From Sympetrum striolatum (taxonomy: Eukaryota > Arthropoda > Insecta > Odonata > Libellulidae): a DNA stretch of 64,000 bases. Of the stretch, positions 12,106 through 24,840 are shown piece by piece. Every line of letters begins with the position of its first letter. Position 1 is the first letter of the stretch. The stretch lies in the NCBI GenBank assembly GCA_947579665.1, contig CANPUZ010000052.1, positions 310,001 to 374,000 on the forward strand, written 5' to 3'. The notes under the pieces are model-generated. The model made no database searches and was not told where the DNA came from. It worked only from the letters and a program-made list of their open reading frames with translations. The position numbers were made by a program, and so were the translations under genes.

Positions 12106-12169
<64 letters not shown>
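12101..12169. repeat. TA dinucleotide tract
   Basis: About 34 uninterrupted TA units between the palindrome ends of two inverted family A copies. The Ile/Tyr-repeat frames here are artefacts of the tract. Confidence 0.97.
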
Positions 12170-12172
<3 letters not shown>

Positions 12173-13320
12173 GAGTAAAATATTGCTTGCATACTGCAAG
12201 CAGATCGACAACACTATTTTCATTTCGGCGTCAGATCGGGACGGCCATCAAAAGAAAAAAATGGAATGAAATTTTTCTTAAAATTAGCTGAAATTCCATC
12301 GTCTGGCATCGTACCCGGGTCTTTACTGTGAACTTACTATGCAGCACAATAGAACATCACCAAATCTAACTATGTGTGAAAATTCAAGCAGAAATATTGG
12401 CTGCAACTGCCTCAAACGAAGACCTTCTTTTCACGAATGTTAATAGCTCTCTGGATTCGAACCAAGGACGATTTAGGAAATATAAAATATGTTTTGAAAT
12501 GTATCTATAAGTTCTATATATATGCCGAATTTCAAGTTTTAATATTATTGGGAAGGGGTTCAAAATCATTCTTAATAATCGGATCAGTGACTGATTGTAG
12601 AGACGCCTGGTGTCGAACCCTGGACGTATTGGAAGCTGTGAATGGGCAGTATGATTTATAAGGACTTCATCTTATTTTATACAAAGTTTGAAGTCAATAT
12701 CATACCGGGAAGTACCTAAAATGTGTTTCCGTTATCCCCATAAGAAATGCATTGTGGGGTGCAAATAGCCCTCTGGGATCGAACCAAGGACCATCAGCGA
12801 ATATGTAAAATTTGATTATGAAATATTTATATGATTTCTAACCCCATGCCAAATTTCAAGTTTCCATGCATTCGGAAAGGGGTCCAAAAAAAATCCTAAA
12901 AATCGCCACAATACATTTTAAACGGCCGATTTTAGCCCCGACCTAGCATCGAACCCGGGATATTTTCTGTAAAACTCATTTATGTTTTCGATAGACCATG
13001 ACCGTATATAAAGGCTCCTAGAGTTTCGATTCTCTACCTATCCGGAAAGTATTTTTTTTAAATTCCCGAAAATCTAAGTAATGCATTTAAACGGGAAAAA
13101 TCGGGACTTTGGGGCCCTCTGGAATCGAACCCATGATACTGAGGATCAAAATCACAAATTTTCCGGCGGTTAATTGTTATGGCCAATACGCAGTAAAAAT
13201 TTGAACTCAATCACGCTTGTGGTTTAGGCTGTGAATTGTTATCCTATCTATCTATATACCTATCTATATACCTATCTATATATATGAATGAATCCGGAGA
13301 AGCATCTATATATAATAGAT
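12169..13320 (+). repeat. Family A modular repeat, copy 3
   Basis: Opposite orientation to copy 2, sharing the TA tract as a hinge. Palindrome end near 12186-12204, then six modules with cores near 12307, 12450, 12613, 12777, 12950 and 13123, then the AGCATCTATATATAATAGAT end at 13301-13320. Confidence 0.8.
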
Positions 13321-13357
13321 ATATATATATATATATATATATATATCTATTATATAT

Positions 13358-13399
<42 letters not shown>

Positions 13400-13450
13400 G
13401 ATATATATATATATATATATATATATCTCTATTATATATAGATGCTTCTC
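13245..13450. repeat. TA/TATC simple repeats with nested palindromes between two family A ends
   Basis: Long TA runs alternate with TCTATTATATATAGA palindromes, which are the abutting ends of copies 3 and 4. Extra copies of the terminal palindrome (13322-13430) suggest local amplification or slippage. Confidence 0.9.
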
Positions 13451-14563
13451 CGGATTCATTCATATATATAGCTATATAGGTATATAGATAGGATACAAAT
13501 TCACAGCCTAAACCACAAGCGCCATTGACTTGAAATTTTTACGACGTTATGGCCATGACGTGTAACCTCCAGGAAAAAGCCGACTTTGAACCTCAGTAGC
13601 ATGGGTTCGATTCCAGAAGGCCCCAAAGTCGCGATTTTCCCCATAAGATTACATGGCGGGGATTTTCGAAAATTTTTTTGAGGCACTTCCCGGAAAAGGA
13701 GAGAAATGAAATTCAAGGGATCGCTAGATGCCGTGCATATCTAAAGGAAACCATAAAGACATCTACGAATATTATCCTTGGTTCGATGCTAGGTCGGGGC
13801 AAAAATCGGCCGTTTAAAATGCATTGTGGCGATTTTTAAGATTTTTTTTGGACCCTTTTCCGATGGCATAGAAACTTGAAATTCGGTATGAGGTTAGATA
13901 CCATAAAAATATATCATAATCAAATTTTACGTATTCGCTGATGGTCCTTGGTTCGATCCCAGAGGGACATTTAAATTCCTCAATGCATTTCTTACGGAGA
14001 TAACGGAAACAAATTTTAGGTACTTCCCGGCACGAAATCGAGTTCAAACTTTGCATATAGAAAGATCAAGTCCATACAAATCAAGCTGTGCATTTACAGC
14101 TAACTATGTGTCCTGGGTTCGACACCAGGTGTCTCTGCAATCAGAAGTTGATCCGATTTTTAGGAATTATTTTGAAATCTATGCCAATAATATAGAAACT
14201 TCAAATTCGGCATATAGATAGAGATCATAAATAACTTTCAGAAACATTTTTTAGATTTCCAAGATCGTCCTTGGTTCGAATCCAGAGAGCAATTTAAATT
14301 CGTGAAAATTAGAACGTCTTTTGAGGCAGTTTAGCCCATATTTCTGCTTGAATTTTCACACATAGTTAGAGATGGTGATGTTCTATTGTGCTGCATAGTA
14401 ACTTCACAGTAATGACCCGGGTTCGAAGCCAGACGATGGAATTTCAGCGAATTTTAAGAAAAATTTCAATCCATTTTTTTCTTTTGATGGCCAACCCGAT
14501 ATGTTGCCGACATGAAAATAGTATTGTCGATCTGCTTGCAGTATGCAAGCAACATTTTACTCG

Positions 14564-14565
<2 letters not shown>
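13428..14565 (-). repeat. Family A modular repeat, copy 4
   Basis: Full-length copy in minus orientation with cores near 13605, 13781, 13950, 14115, 14272 and 14419 and the palindrome TGCTTGCAGTATGCAAGCA near 14533-14551. Confidence 0.8.

Positions 14566-14612
<47 letters not shown>
14566..14612. repeat. TA then GA microsatellite
   Basis: Short TA run followed by about 17 GA units, at the junction of family A copies 4 and 5. Confidence 0.95.
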
Positions 14613-14615
<3 letters not shown>

Positions 14616-15715
14616 ACAAACTCACAGGCTAAACCACAAGCGTCATTGACTTGAAATTTTATCACGTGTTGGTCATAACGTGTAACCACCAGAAAAATTG
14701 CGACTTTGAACCTCAGTGTCATCGGTTCGATTCCAGAGGGCCCCAAAGTCCCGATTTTTCTCGATTAAATGCATTGCTTTGATTTCCGGGAATTTATAAA
14801 AAATACTTACCGGATAGGTAGAGAATCAAAACTCAAGGTGCCTATATATATTGTCAGGATCTATGGAAAACATAAATGAGTTTTACAGAAAATATCCTGG
14901 GTTCGATGCTAGGACGATGTAAAAATTTACCGTTTAAAATACATGGAGGTAATTATTCATTATTTATTTTGACGCACTTATCGAAATGATAGGGAGTTCT
15001 TGCTTGGCTGGAAGATGTATGATAAGAATTCCTTTAAGAAAACAATTCAGGTAAGACCGTATCACTCCTAGGTTCGATGCCGGGGCACATTAAAATTTAT
15101 CTCATAAAGAATATAAGGGAAAATTAGGACGTCATTTGAAGCAGTTGCACCCAATATTTCTGCTTGAATTTTCACACATAGTTAAAGGTGGTGATCTTCT
15201 GTTCTTCTGCATAGAAATTATTACTAGAAAGACCCGGGTTCGAAGCCAGGCGGTAAATATATACCCCATTTAAAATGCATTGAGTTAGTTTTCATTATTT
15301 ATTTTGATTTATTTATTGAAATAATAAGAAGTTCATGCTTTGCTAGAAGATTTATATGAAGACTCGGCTTACAATACCATTTAGATACGAAATGCTGTTC
15401 CTGGCTTCGATGCCAGAGCACATTAAAATTTCTCTCATAAGGAATAAAAGGGATAAGTAGGACGTCGTTTGAGGCCGTTGGAGCCAATATTTCTGACTGA
15501 ATTTTCACAAACAGTTATAGATGGTGATCTTTTGTTGTACTGCATAGTGAGTTCACTAGGAAGACCGGGTTCGATGCCAGACGATTAAATTGCAGCAAAT
15601 TTTAAGAATATTTTCAATCCTTTAATATTTCTTTTGAGGACCGTCCCGATATAATTCCGATATTAAATTAGTGTTGTCGATCTGCTTGCAGTACGCAAGG
15701 TACATTTTACTCGTA
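14613..15715 (-). repeat. Family A modular repeat, copy 5
   Basis: Minus orientation. It lacks the first ~170 bp end but keeps six cores (near 14724, 14896, 15070, 15236, 15405 and 15564) and the palindrome end at about 15682-15700. It abuts a family C repeat with no gap, the same junction seen in reverse at 31890. Confidence 0.78.
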
Positions 15716-16405
15716 GGTATATACAATTACACACAAAAGTTTTAGATAATGTACTTAACTACAACTTTTGTATAAAACATTTTTTCGTAACACTGATTGT
15801 TTAGGAGTTATTTTTGAATAATGGTTAGCCGGAAGGTTTTTTTCCAGAAATGTATGTTTTTCATAAATATCTCTGTCAGACACAATTAAGGTATATACAT
15901 TTACACACAAAAATTATAGATAATGTACTTTACTACAACTTTTCTTTGAAACATTTTCCTGTACTACTCATTGTTTTGGAGTTATTTATATATTACCGGC
16001 ATAGGCTTCGGTTTTAAATAAATACGGAAAAAGTCATGTGTTGGCCACATCAGATTTTTTTATCCTTCTATTTTCTTCGTATTGGTTTTGCCTTTGTTTA
16101 TATTCAATTCAATTTGGGCAATTATATTCAATTCAATTAATGTTATCCAATAACCATTTTTACGCTTCAGAAATACAGAAGAAAACCACCTACAAGCTTA
16201 ACACAGTACATCAGTTTGTTTCTCTTCTTTCCTTTCAAATTTTTCTCAATCATTCCCTTCAAGAAAATGAAAAAGCAAGTGAATGAACACACCTTGGCAT
16301 CACTTATTTAATGACTTTACATCATTCGCTACAAAGCATCCAGTTTCACCGTCACTTTACGTTAATATAATTTTCTTCAATCTTTCCCCTCATTTCTCTC
16401 TCTCT
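14803..16405 (+). repeat. Left arm of a 1.6-kb inverted duplication
   Basis: Matches the reverse complement of 31201-32803. Checked points keep a constant coordinate sum of about 47,606, so the two arms are collinear almost without indels across the family A part, the family C part and about 340 bp of further sequence. Confidence 0.8.
15716..16060 (+). repeat. Family C repeat, copy 1
   Basis: Contains the family's repeated phrases (CAAAAGTTTTAGATAATG, TGATTGTTTAGGAGTTATT) and the conserved end AAAGTCATGTG-TTGGCCACATCAGA near 16030-16055. It has about one module, against two or more in the copies at 56137 and 61384. Confidence 0.7.
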
Positions 16406-19400
16406 CTCTTCTTTTAGAAACTTTTGAGATATTTCCCTTAAAGATAGAAAATTGAAAATCAATATTTCGTTGCACGCAAATTGCGTACTTCAGTGTTTTC
16501 TGACGATCGGGAAAGCGTAAAAGCGCGGTATATGGACACGTGAACACCTCGTGATAACATGGAGTTCGTGACTGGAATGGCATTCTTCTGTGAGTTAATT
16601 TTAGGTTTTAATAATAGTCGACGTGAAATGAATTAGTGCAAACTGATCAAGAAGGTGTTACCCTTTGGATTAATGTTAACAGTTCGTGTGCAACAGGTTT
16701 ACAGTGGGAGTTAACTCGTGGAATAATCGAGTGAAAAGTTAGTGTTACCAACGATAGAAGAGAGATAAACGAGTACTTTTCTCTCAGTTTTATTATCCAA
16801 TACTGAAGTCAGTGAAGAATGGCGAACGGCGTGATGATATGTTATGTAAAATAATGACAGCATCATATTTATTTTCAATTCTGTCCTATCTCTCTTCTCT
16901 CGTTGTTGAAAATAACTTATCACTTGAGTACTCCATATCAGATGTGAGTTTTTAGCATTCAAAGAATATATTTCAGAATTTGAAAAAACTGTGAGAGTCT
17001 GATGTGTTTCTGCGCCGAAAATTTGTGTTTTTAACATGGTTTCCTTTAGTTTGTGTGAAAAGTGTATAAACATGAAGTGATTGCTACGAATTCTTGTGGA
17101 TTTACGAAGCATATTTAAAGCATCAAACAAAGAGGTTCTTAAAGAATTGAGACCTTCGACCTTGAGGTCGAAAAGGAATGTGCTAGAAATGCTTTGAAAA
17201 TTCTGCTCTTCTTCCAAGACGGATACAAGGTCTACGTAGGACTCAAGGTGCTGTATAAAACGTGTAAGTAAAGGATATAAATCTGTGTTCTTCTAACATT
17301 CCGATGTCTTTCCAAATTTCTCTAAAATACTACTCTCGATTGCGTTCCTTAGCAGTCCGTCTCCTTTCTATTTTAGGAGGTGATGTAGATTTTCTAAAAC
17401 CGAAGCGATTTTAACTCTCCAGAATCATTTAATGCACTCATTCTTTCTCGATGTGTAGATCTATCTGAATAAATACACTTTTTTCGATCAATTTAAATGT
17501 CTTCGAGAAGATATCTTTAAAATGCTTTCTTATACTAATCAACGAAGTAAATTAACGCGCTAAATATATTCTTTCGGTATTGCCGACGAGGAGTAATTAA
17601 TTATATTGACATTTATTTAAAATATTCAACGATTTTTAGCAATCATGGTAAACAAATAGAAATATTACAATTTCTAAACTTATAATTAAACAGTAAAAAA
17701 CTACGATGTAACGAGCATTCCCATTGGAGGAAACGACAAAATTAACTCGAAATATAAATGAATACTTTTATTAACGAAAACTAATATTCTAAACAATGTA
17801 AAATATAAATAAAGAAGGTACTTCATAAAATTGAATGTTAATTTAATTATAATTATTATTAATAAAAATGTTTTATTTGAGTTGTGGGGGGGAGGCAGTG
17901 ACGGATTACCCAAATTCGACCAATCAGAATTCAGTTCTCTTGTTCAACCGTTGTCCTGATGGAAATTTCCTTAGTTGCTGTTTAGACTTCGTCTGGTGCG
18001 GAAGTTATGTCAATTGTTTTAAAATTTCCGTTAAAATTTAAATTTTGTGACCTTCGTTGGATTTGGAAACTGGTAAAAGTAAGTGACATTTCAAAGCATT
18101 TCGATTTCTTTTTGCAATAACTAATATCATTTAAACAAATTTTCCTTTAAAAAAAGAAGGAACGACGTTTGAGGACCTGAAGATGTTCGTGGTCGTCACC
18201 GAAGATTTCCTTTTAATTGTAAGTTGATGGAACAAACCTTATTTGAATCTTGATTGCGATCTTGCTTTGAAGAAACAATTGCTTTTTTGAGCTAAAAGTT
18301 CCGTTATTTTAGTAGTTTTTGTCGCGGAATTTCGTGTGTGGTTTGCGTATTTGTTTGATATATTAAGTTCGGGATACACTTAAATCCTAACTAACATACA
18401 TAATGCACTCGTATAAAATTTACTCTCCACGAATTTTCCGATTAAAACTCGGTTTAGTAATCATATTTGAATTCGATTTGATGACTATGTTCTGTCTAAA
18501 GTCCTTGAGTGGCTGACTTAAGCGAATCAAAGAAAATTCAGTTGAAACTTAAATGATCAATGGTAATACCCCCCAGAATGCTTAATTTAAGACAAATAGC
18601 TCTAGAAGATAGGTCTGACGCATGTGGGACTCGAAAACGGGAATCTCCTTCACACTCGCTGTTTGCACTACCCGTCCGGCAAAATCATCGGAAATCAGTG
18701 TTTGCAAATTGCATTTAGCGCTCCATGCAGATTCTAACTACGTATATTCTTGCTCAAATTTTTGATTTCTTATATTTCAATTCTTGCAATCGTTGGGATT
18801 AAACGGTGTTCTTATCTCCATGCGATATATATTTGGTTTAGTTTTCTGTTAAATAAAGCTTTTTACTAATCCTTGAGCCTCTGATTAAAATGTATGCTTC
18901 TTTGAAATTGTATTGATAAATACGTTTCGAGTTTCATTCCGAAAATGGATCGCCGCTATCTCATTAGAGGAAATCGAATTTATGATTTTTTTCGATTTTC
19001 TTCGCTGTCCCTGAAATTTGTAACTTTAATTATCCGATTGTTAGCTTTCCACCTGTCCTATGTTTTATATCTAACACCATAGATGGCTCTGAAATAGTGT
19101 TTTCATATTATGGACATTCTAATTTTATACTTATCAGTTATAAAATATACCTATTCATGGGCGTTGAGTGCAGTACTTGTGTGGATGAAATTAATTGATG
19201 TTTTCCTGATTTCGTATTTCTTATTTTCCAGTTTTTATAAGCTGAACTTTCAATCCTCTCATCGATGGGCCTCTGCTGTACTTCGTTTCTAAATGGAATG
19301 TCCTCGGAATGACCTTCGCGGAAGATACGTGAGGAACGAAATATTATCATTTTGGTAAACGCATTTACTACTCTAACCTTTAATTATATTATATTGAGAG

Positions 19401-21790
19401 TTTTGCATAATGTAATGGCGGTTTTATATATTATTAAATTCGCCGTTCAAGTGAAAGAATGCTTGCTTGAAATATTTTGGATCCTTTGAAAAGCACTGTG
19501 TGTAATTTATTGAATTTAATGTGTTTTGCAAGATAATCGGTAGTAGTTGAAGCATAGAGAGTGCATGAAATTCCGATATAACTGTTAGGATGGATGTGAA
19601 ATTAAAGGGACGGGTTTTAATCAAGCTACTTTGCTTGTTTAAGTAAGTCAATGCTAAGAGGCATTCCAATACAAAGTGAAATGGGAGTTCTTTCTCGAAT
19701 GCTCTGCCGCTCTGCAAAAAATGTGTAATTTAAGTGTAGAGCTCGAGTTATTCAAGATTATGATAAGCAATTATCTCTAACTTTCTAATGTACATATGGC
19801 GATAGTTATTCTAGTTTATAAAATAGGAAATAACTCGAGGAAAACATTCCGCGTATTTACAGCGAGATTATACGTCAACTTATTCAGCAAATTTTTCATT
19901 TCTATATCCATTCTTTAGCATCAGAATAAAGGAGTGGTTTATTGCATCGCGAGTTAATTGTATTACGAAAACTATAATTTATCTCTTGCCTTCCATTTAT
20001 TAAACTTAAGTAAAAACGTAGTTATTCATTGATGCTGATTGTAATATTTCAAATGAGAGCTGGACATAACTCGGATGGTTTCCATAATTCCATATTTATT
20101 AATTCTTTACCATAATTCGGATGGTTTTTCATTGCTGAAAGGTGCAGTATTAGATATTTAAGTATCGAAATACGTTTTGAAGTACAATTATGCCATGTAG
20201 CAATATGGTTTCATTCATCTCAACCGGCCATCAGCTGACACTTACTAACAGTGTATGTGTAACTCGTCTTCGTTATAATTTAATCAGATAAAACTATAAA
20301 TAGACTTTCTTATCAGTTATCAATAGCCCTGTTAAAATTTGTTGCTGGCCATTACCCCACCCTTGTAAAATTAGGCTGTTTTTAGATAAGCATAGATATT
20401 ATATCACTTTCTGTAGATAAATAGTCTATCGTAGGTTTTCTGTGAACTTAAACCTGTTTTAAAGAATATTATTCAGACTCTATTTAAGCCTTTTTAGATA
20501 GAACTAGACCATGTGATACGATCAATTAAAGGTGTTCGCGAGCCATAAAATTTGTTGATATTTGCAAATATTGTTCCGAAACTCAAATCCGCTTCGGATG
20601 TTTGTTGAAGAATAGCCGACGTTTGAGAAATAAACAACTAAACCTAACCTAAAACATTTACTTTGCGATCGCAAGCTTTATCATATCATTCAGTGGACAA
20701 CGCTGTCGTTCCACGTAACTCTTCGAAACTTAAGTGGATGTGGTAAAGCATGCTCTTCCGGTATTAATATATATTCGCTGTCGAAGCAACGATTGGAATG
20801 TAATGGAATAATGGAAATGCCAAGGCAATTTCTTTACCTTTTCAGAGCTTCCTTTGGTCGTTGAGTTAATTCTCTGCATATCAATCGTTTATTAAGCTTT
20901 CGCTTACGCGTTTCAAAGCTTAATCCAGTATCCTGACCTCTCCGTTTCCCTTTATTCGCTCTTTCGTATTTTGCGGACAAGGAGCTGTAATGAAGGTGAC
21001 CGCTGACATAAGATTAAAAGATATTGCGCTCTGTCATGCGTAAGGATATAAAAAGCCCTTCACATAGAGAAAGATAGATTGATATAGATTTTCATTGGGG
21101 ATTCTTCTCTATTAGAGTGTAATTTCATATTAAAACTATATCTTAAACTATATTCTTAAATTCTTTCATAGGATATCGTTATTGAATATTGTGAACCTTA
21201 GCTGCAGAACTTAACAATTCTTGGCATCTCTTTCAATTCTTTTCCTTTCCTACCTACTAGCTTTAAATAAGGTGCATTTCTCCATAAGTCACTAATAAAC
21301 GCATACCTTTTCGCCTTTACTTTTAATATCTATAGAAGCTAAAGGTAACAGGTTTAACTAGCAACAGCCAAAGCATTCTTCTATGAAGAATATCGATGTA
21401 AGTTATTAACCCGAAGTTTAGATAACATTCTACGATTAATATTCATCGGCAGAAGTTGATATTGCGCTATCACTGAACTAGTCATAGCTGAACACTTCAT
21501 TTCGGGAGCCATGATAGTTATCGATTTGGATTGTTGCTTTGCTTCGTGAGTCATTAGCATGAACTTTCGCTTTCCCGCCTCGTTCTTAATCTCTGTAAAG
21601 AAAAATAAGAGTTACTTGCATACGTACACAAGGATGATTTAGCTTTCCCTTTCCGTTCATTTTTCGGTAAAATTCTTTACAAAATTAGCGAATAATACTT
21701 TGTGAAGAGTTTCGTTTATCTCGATGTTCCAATGACCTTGGATTCTTTCGCTTTGGATTTCTTTGTTCAAGGCGATCTTTTACCAACCTC
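16406..21790. other. Quiet AT-rich region with isolated exon-like sites; no proven gene
   Basis: Candidate splice donors follow short open stretches. One is an ATG at 16559 followed by 10 codons (MEFVTGMAFF) and GTGAGT at 16590. Another is an open stretch ending at GTAAGT, 17264. A third is an ATG near 18182 (MFVVVTEDFLLI) followed by GTAAGT at 18219, preceded by a possible acceptor near 18156. These could be small exons of a host gene with long introns, but none has a recognisable domain. The 168-codon minus frame at 16711-17217 has no motif either. No repeats from the rest of the window were seen here. Confidence 0.25.
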
Positions 21791-21799
21791 TGACGAACC

Positions 21800-22548
21800 C
21801 AGGGGCGGGTACAGGCACTAGGCATCGAGGCACTTGCCTAGGGGCCTCCACCACTTGAGAATTTTTTTTTAATAATACGTATCTGTTCTCATGTATAAAA
21901 ACACAAGCTAGAGTTTCCCCGGTATAGCAAAAAATGCGGCCGTGATTGCCATTTCCAAATTTCGTGTGTACCGGAAAAATCTGCCTTACCGACCGCTGTT
22001 GGTAATGCCTATTCTCATCATCTCCTCAGGGGGATTCCCCTGAGCTTAGCAATCGTAATTCTCTACTGCTGTTTATGTCCGGTAAACGATTGGGACCTGT
22101 AACTGGAATGCAAAGAACAGAGGGAAAATAGTGCAAGTTTTATTTTTGTGAAAGAAGTAGAATTTTTTGGTCTTCAGAACTCTGTGCACTTCAATATTTC
22201 GACTGTTGCAGTGTTTGTGTTTGTACCTTCTCAAAAAAGTAAGTTTCCCATGTTTTTTTTGCAACAACCGTGTTCAGTATTGATATTAATATCCCGGATT
22301 CTTTGTACTTGCAATTTCAGCATTACCAAATGAGTGATCGAAAAAACGATCGGCACAAAACGCCGAGAACCTTCGATTCCGGAGCAGAAAAGAGAAAAAA
22401 GTCAGAGACGAGCAAAGAAGAGATGCAGAAATTTTAGCACAAACACCAAAGTAAGGTAATAAATAGGAAATGTTGGATTTCTCCGCCTTTAAGTGGGCCT
22501 CAACCAGTTATTTGCCGGTGGGCCCTCGCACCCCTTGATCCGCCCCTG
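21800..22548 (+). mobile_element. Nonautonomous hAT-superfamily element with perfect 8-bp target duplication
   Basis: Ends are CAGGGGCGG at 21800 and CCGCCCCTG at 22548. Both are flanked by the identical octamer GACGAACC (21792-21799 and 22549-22556), the target-duplication length of hAT elements. The terminal inverted repeat is about 11 bp. The element is 749 bp, too short for a full transposase, and keeps one small coding exon. The TIR resembles Zaphod/ZMYM-type hAT ends (from memory). Confidence 0.9.
22330..22437 (+). pseudogene. N-terminal exon remnant of a hAT (ZMYM1/Zaphod-type) transposase
   Basis: A 35-codon frame, preceded by a good acceptor (TGCAATTTCAG, ending about 22320), encodes RTFDSGAEKRKKSETSKEEM. 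The SGAxKRKKxxE pattern is typical of the N-terminus of hAT transposases annotated as zinc finger MYM-type protein 1-like. It sits inside an element with hAT ends and an 8-bp duplication, which supports the call. The rest of the protein is deleted and the frame stops at TAG 22435. Confidence 0.5.
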
Positions 22549-22549
22549 G

Positions 22550-23970
22550 ACGAACCAAGGAATTTAACGTACATTTCATAGTATCAAGTAGACTATATCA
22601 TAAACAAGCATAAGCCTATGGACGTTAAGAAGTATCATCCTTATGTTTGATTAATTTTATTAGAGAAGTGTATATTCATTAAATTATTGGATATTTCCTG
22701 ACGTTAAGAGTTTCGTGGACTTCATCGGGGCTCTCATTTATTTGGTAAGTTAGATCGTCATCATGAATTACTCTAGATTAAGTTCTAACGGTTTATTTTT
22801 GCATTCGAGTACAAATTAAATTACTCCGATTCTTATGAAAAACAAACTGTACGAGTTAGCACTTAAGGTGTATAAGCTGTGACATTGACAGTTAAGTCAG
22901 CTATTTCTCGCGTCGATGTTATCTTTCTTTTTCCTTAACCTTGAATTACAGTTAAACGAACTTCCATGATTCAGATTCCATTTGTCCTTAGTTTTCATGA
23001 ATTTCCTGACTTTGGAGTCGAAGTTTTTCTCACCAGAAATCGAATTGGATATCTCACAATAATTTATTAATAATAAATACTTACGAATAGAAAACCTTAC
23101 GTAATGTTTTATGAAATTATTTCGGGATTAGCAACGGATATCAATAGCTGATGTCATATCAATGGGGTTTATATTTTAATCTTAACTTGTTTTTTATATT
23201 TTCAATTAGTTATCTTTGAAATGATTTCTTTCTGTATACCTTTCTTTCAATATTAGATTCAAATTTAGCTTGCGTATTATTCTTAAATAATAGTTACATA
23301 CTGATTCTCTCTAAAAAGGTACATTTTTATCTTCACTCTAGAATCTAGAAGTTTCTATCAATTACGAATTCTTAATATTTAAACCAACTTCAGCTTAAGA
23401 TGTTTGCTATCACAGCGTTTTGTCTTCAACTGAACTACTGTAGTTGAATTTCGGATATGACCATTCATAATATGTTCTTACGACTTCAGTAAAATAATTT
23501 CTACCCTTCTTAGAACGGAATCCTGAAAAATGTTAGAATTGATGAATAGTTGTAATTTTAAGCGTCTTGCTAATTCATTTACTAATAATTTTCCATTTCG
23601 CTTTAAAATTTTCATTGGATTCAAATAGAGATTTCAAATTAGCAATAAATGAGCAGGCTGTTGTGTTTTTGCTAGATATTTATCAGATTATATGTCTCTC
23701 TTTGAACAATATTCTCTGTAACTACTAAATTAAACATGGCTTCTTTCTTTCCCAAGTTCCGAGGAAATGAATTCTCTCACTTTTGGATGATTTATTTCGG
23801 TTTGTGTGGAGTGATTTCCACAGGGCGTTCAACCAAGAATTATCAAGCGACATCTTGCGATTGCCCCAAATAGTTTAGTTATTTTTATGATATTTTCAGG
23901 ATGTTGAATGAAAAAGCAGGATTATTGAGATTCAAAAGACTTCCATAAGACCTGGTCCTTCAATGGAGGG
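22550..23970. other. No gene recognised
   Basis: AT-rich, no supported frame, no repeat partner noticed. Confidence 0.4.
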
Positions 23971-23973
23971 GGG

Positions 23974-24112
23974 CGAGGCTCCCAGATAGTCATGTGGACA
24001 GCGCGTTTTCCTTTGGTGAAAGCGGTCCGTGGTTCGATTCCCAGTTGGAGGCAATGTGCGGAATAAATTAAGCTGTCGAAGCACTTTCAGCAATATTACA
24101 AGTACTACAACG
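23974..24112 (+). repeat. tRNA-derived SINE, second copy of the 10451 family
   Basis: Has both an A-box-like stretch (GATAGTCATGTGGACAGCGC) and a B box (GTGGTTCGATTCCCAG). The downstream part (CAATGTGCGG, AGCTGTCGAAGCACTTTCA, then a run with ACTACAACG) matches the copy at 10451-10556, which lost the A box. Confidence 0.65.
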
Positions 24113-24480
24113 TCAAGGAGTGGTAAAATTACTCGCGTGTTAAGTTATATTATATTCTCCGGTTATCCTCATCGGTCTGAGACGTTAAAAAATCAATTAC
24201 TCTATCGTAGAAAAGCAAAGAGGATAGCGAATGGAAAATAAACAAATTCGAGTATAATTTGAATAAAATGTACAATAAGGTATATACTAAAATACTACTA
24301 AAGTAATAACTTACTAAGTAAAGTATACGCTGAAATAGTCATCACACTCAAATAAATGCTTCAGTAAAGTTTCCTACGTCATTATGATCGTTATTATTAC
24401 TGTTAGAATAGTATTTTTGGATTAACACAGGTTTTTTTGTTTTCGAATTACTATTTAATTATCTGTTTCCTTATTTTTTT

Positions 24481-24840
24481 CTTTAGAATCACTGGGGAAT
24501 GATATTCGGTCCAGCAATGGAATTCAAAATACAATGAGTAAAACTTTAATCTAATATTAAGACTACTCTTATACAAGTATGGTAGATATCGCGTTCCTTT
24601 AATAAACATAGTGTTTCATCTCTTCAGATAATGTTTTATTAATTATTTTTTATATTTATTCTTCAGAAATACGCTCGGAACTGTTCTCAAACATGGAATT
24701 GCGAATTAGTAAAATTTCAATCTTAGAACAAGTATGGTAGATAGCGCGTTCTTTTAATTAACATAGTGTTTCGGTTGTTCAGATTATGTTTTATTAATTA
24801 TTTTTAAATTATCCTTCAGAAATACGCTTGGAGCTTTACT
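24481..24840 (+). repeat. Tandem duplication, period about 155-180 bp, carrying a splice-acceptor-like motif
   Basis: Two and a half diverged units: ACAAGTATGGTAGATA recurs at 24573 and 24728, and CTTCAGAAATACGCT recurs at 24661 and 24814. A pyrimidine tract followed by CTTTAG or CTTCAG lies in each unit. Confidence 0.65.

Noticed and set aside
11818..12291. Ile/Tyr repeat proteins on both strands
   Set aside because: Translation of the TA tract only.
10929..15715. CRISPR-like array, because of regular ~165-bp spacing of a conserved TTCGAACCC-type core
   Set aside because: The spacers are related to each other (diverged tandem modules), the repeat core is only about 10 bp, and the setting is eukaryotic.
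16711..17217. 168-codon frame on the minus strand
   Set aside because: No recognisable domain, AT-rich codon make-up, and opposite-strand splice-like sites fit better; kept only as a note.
20625..20660. CCTAACCTAA-type insect telomere-like repeat
   Set aside because: Only about two units; occurs by chance in AT-rich insect DNA.
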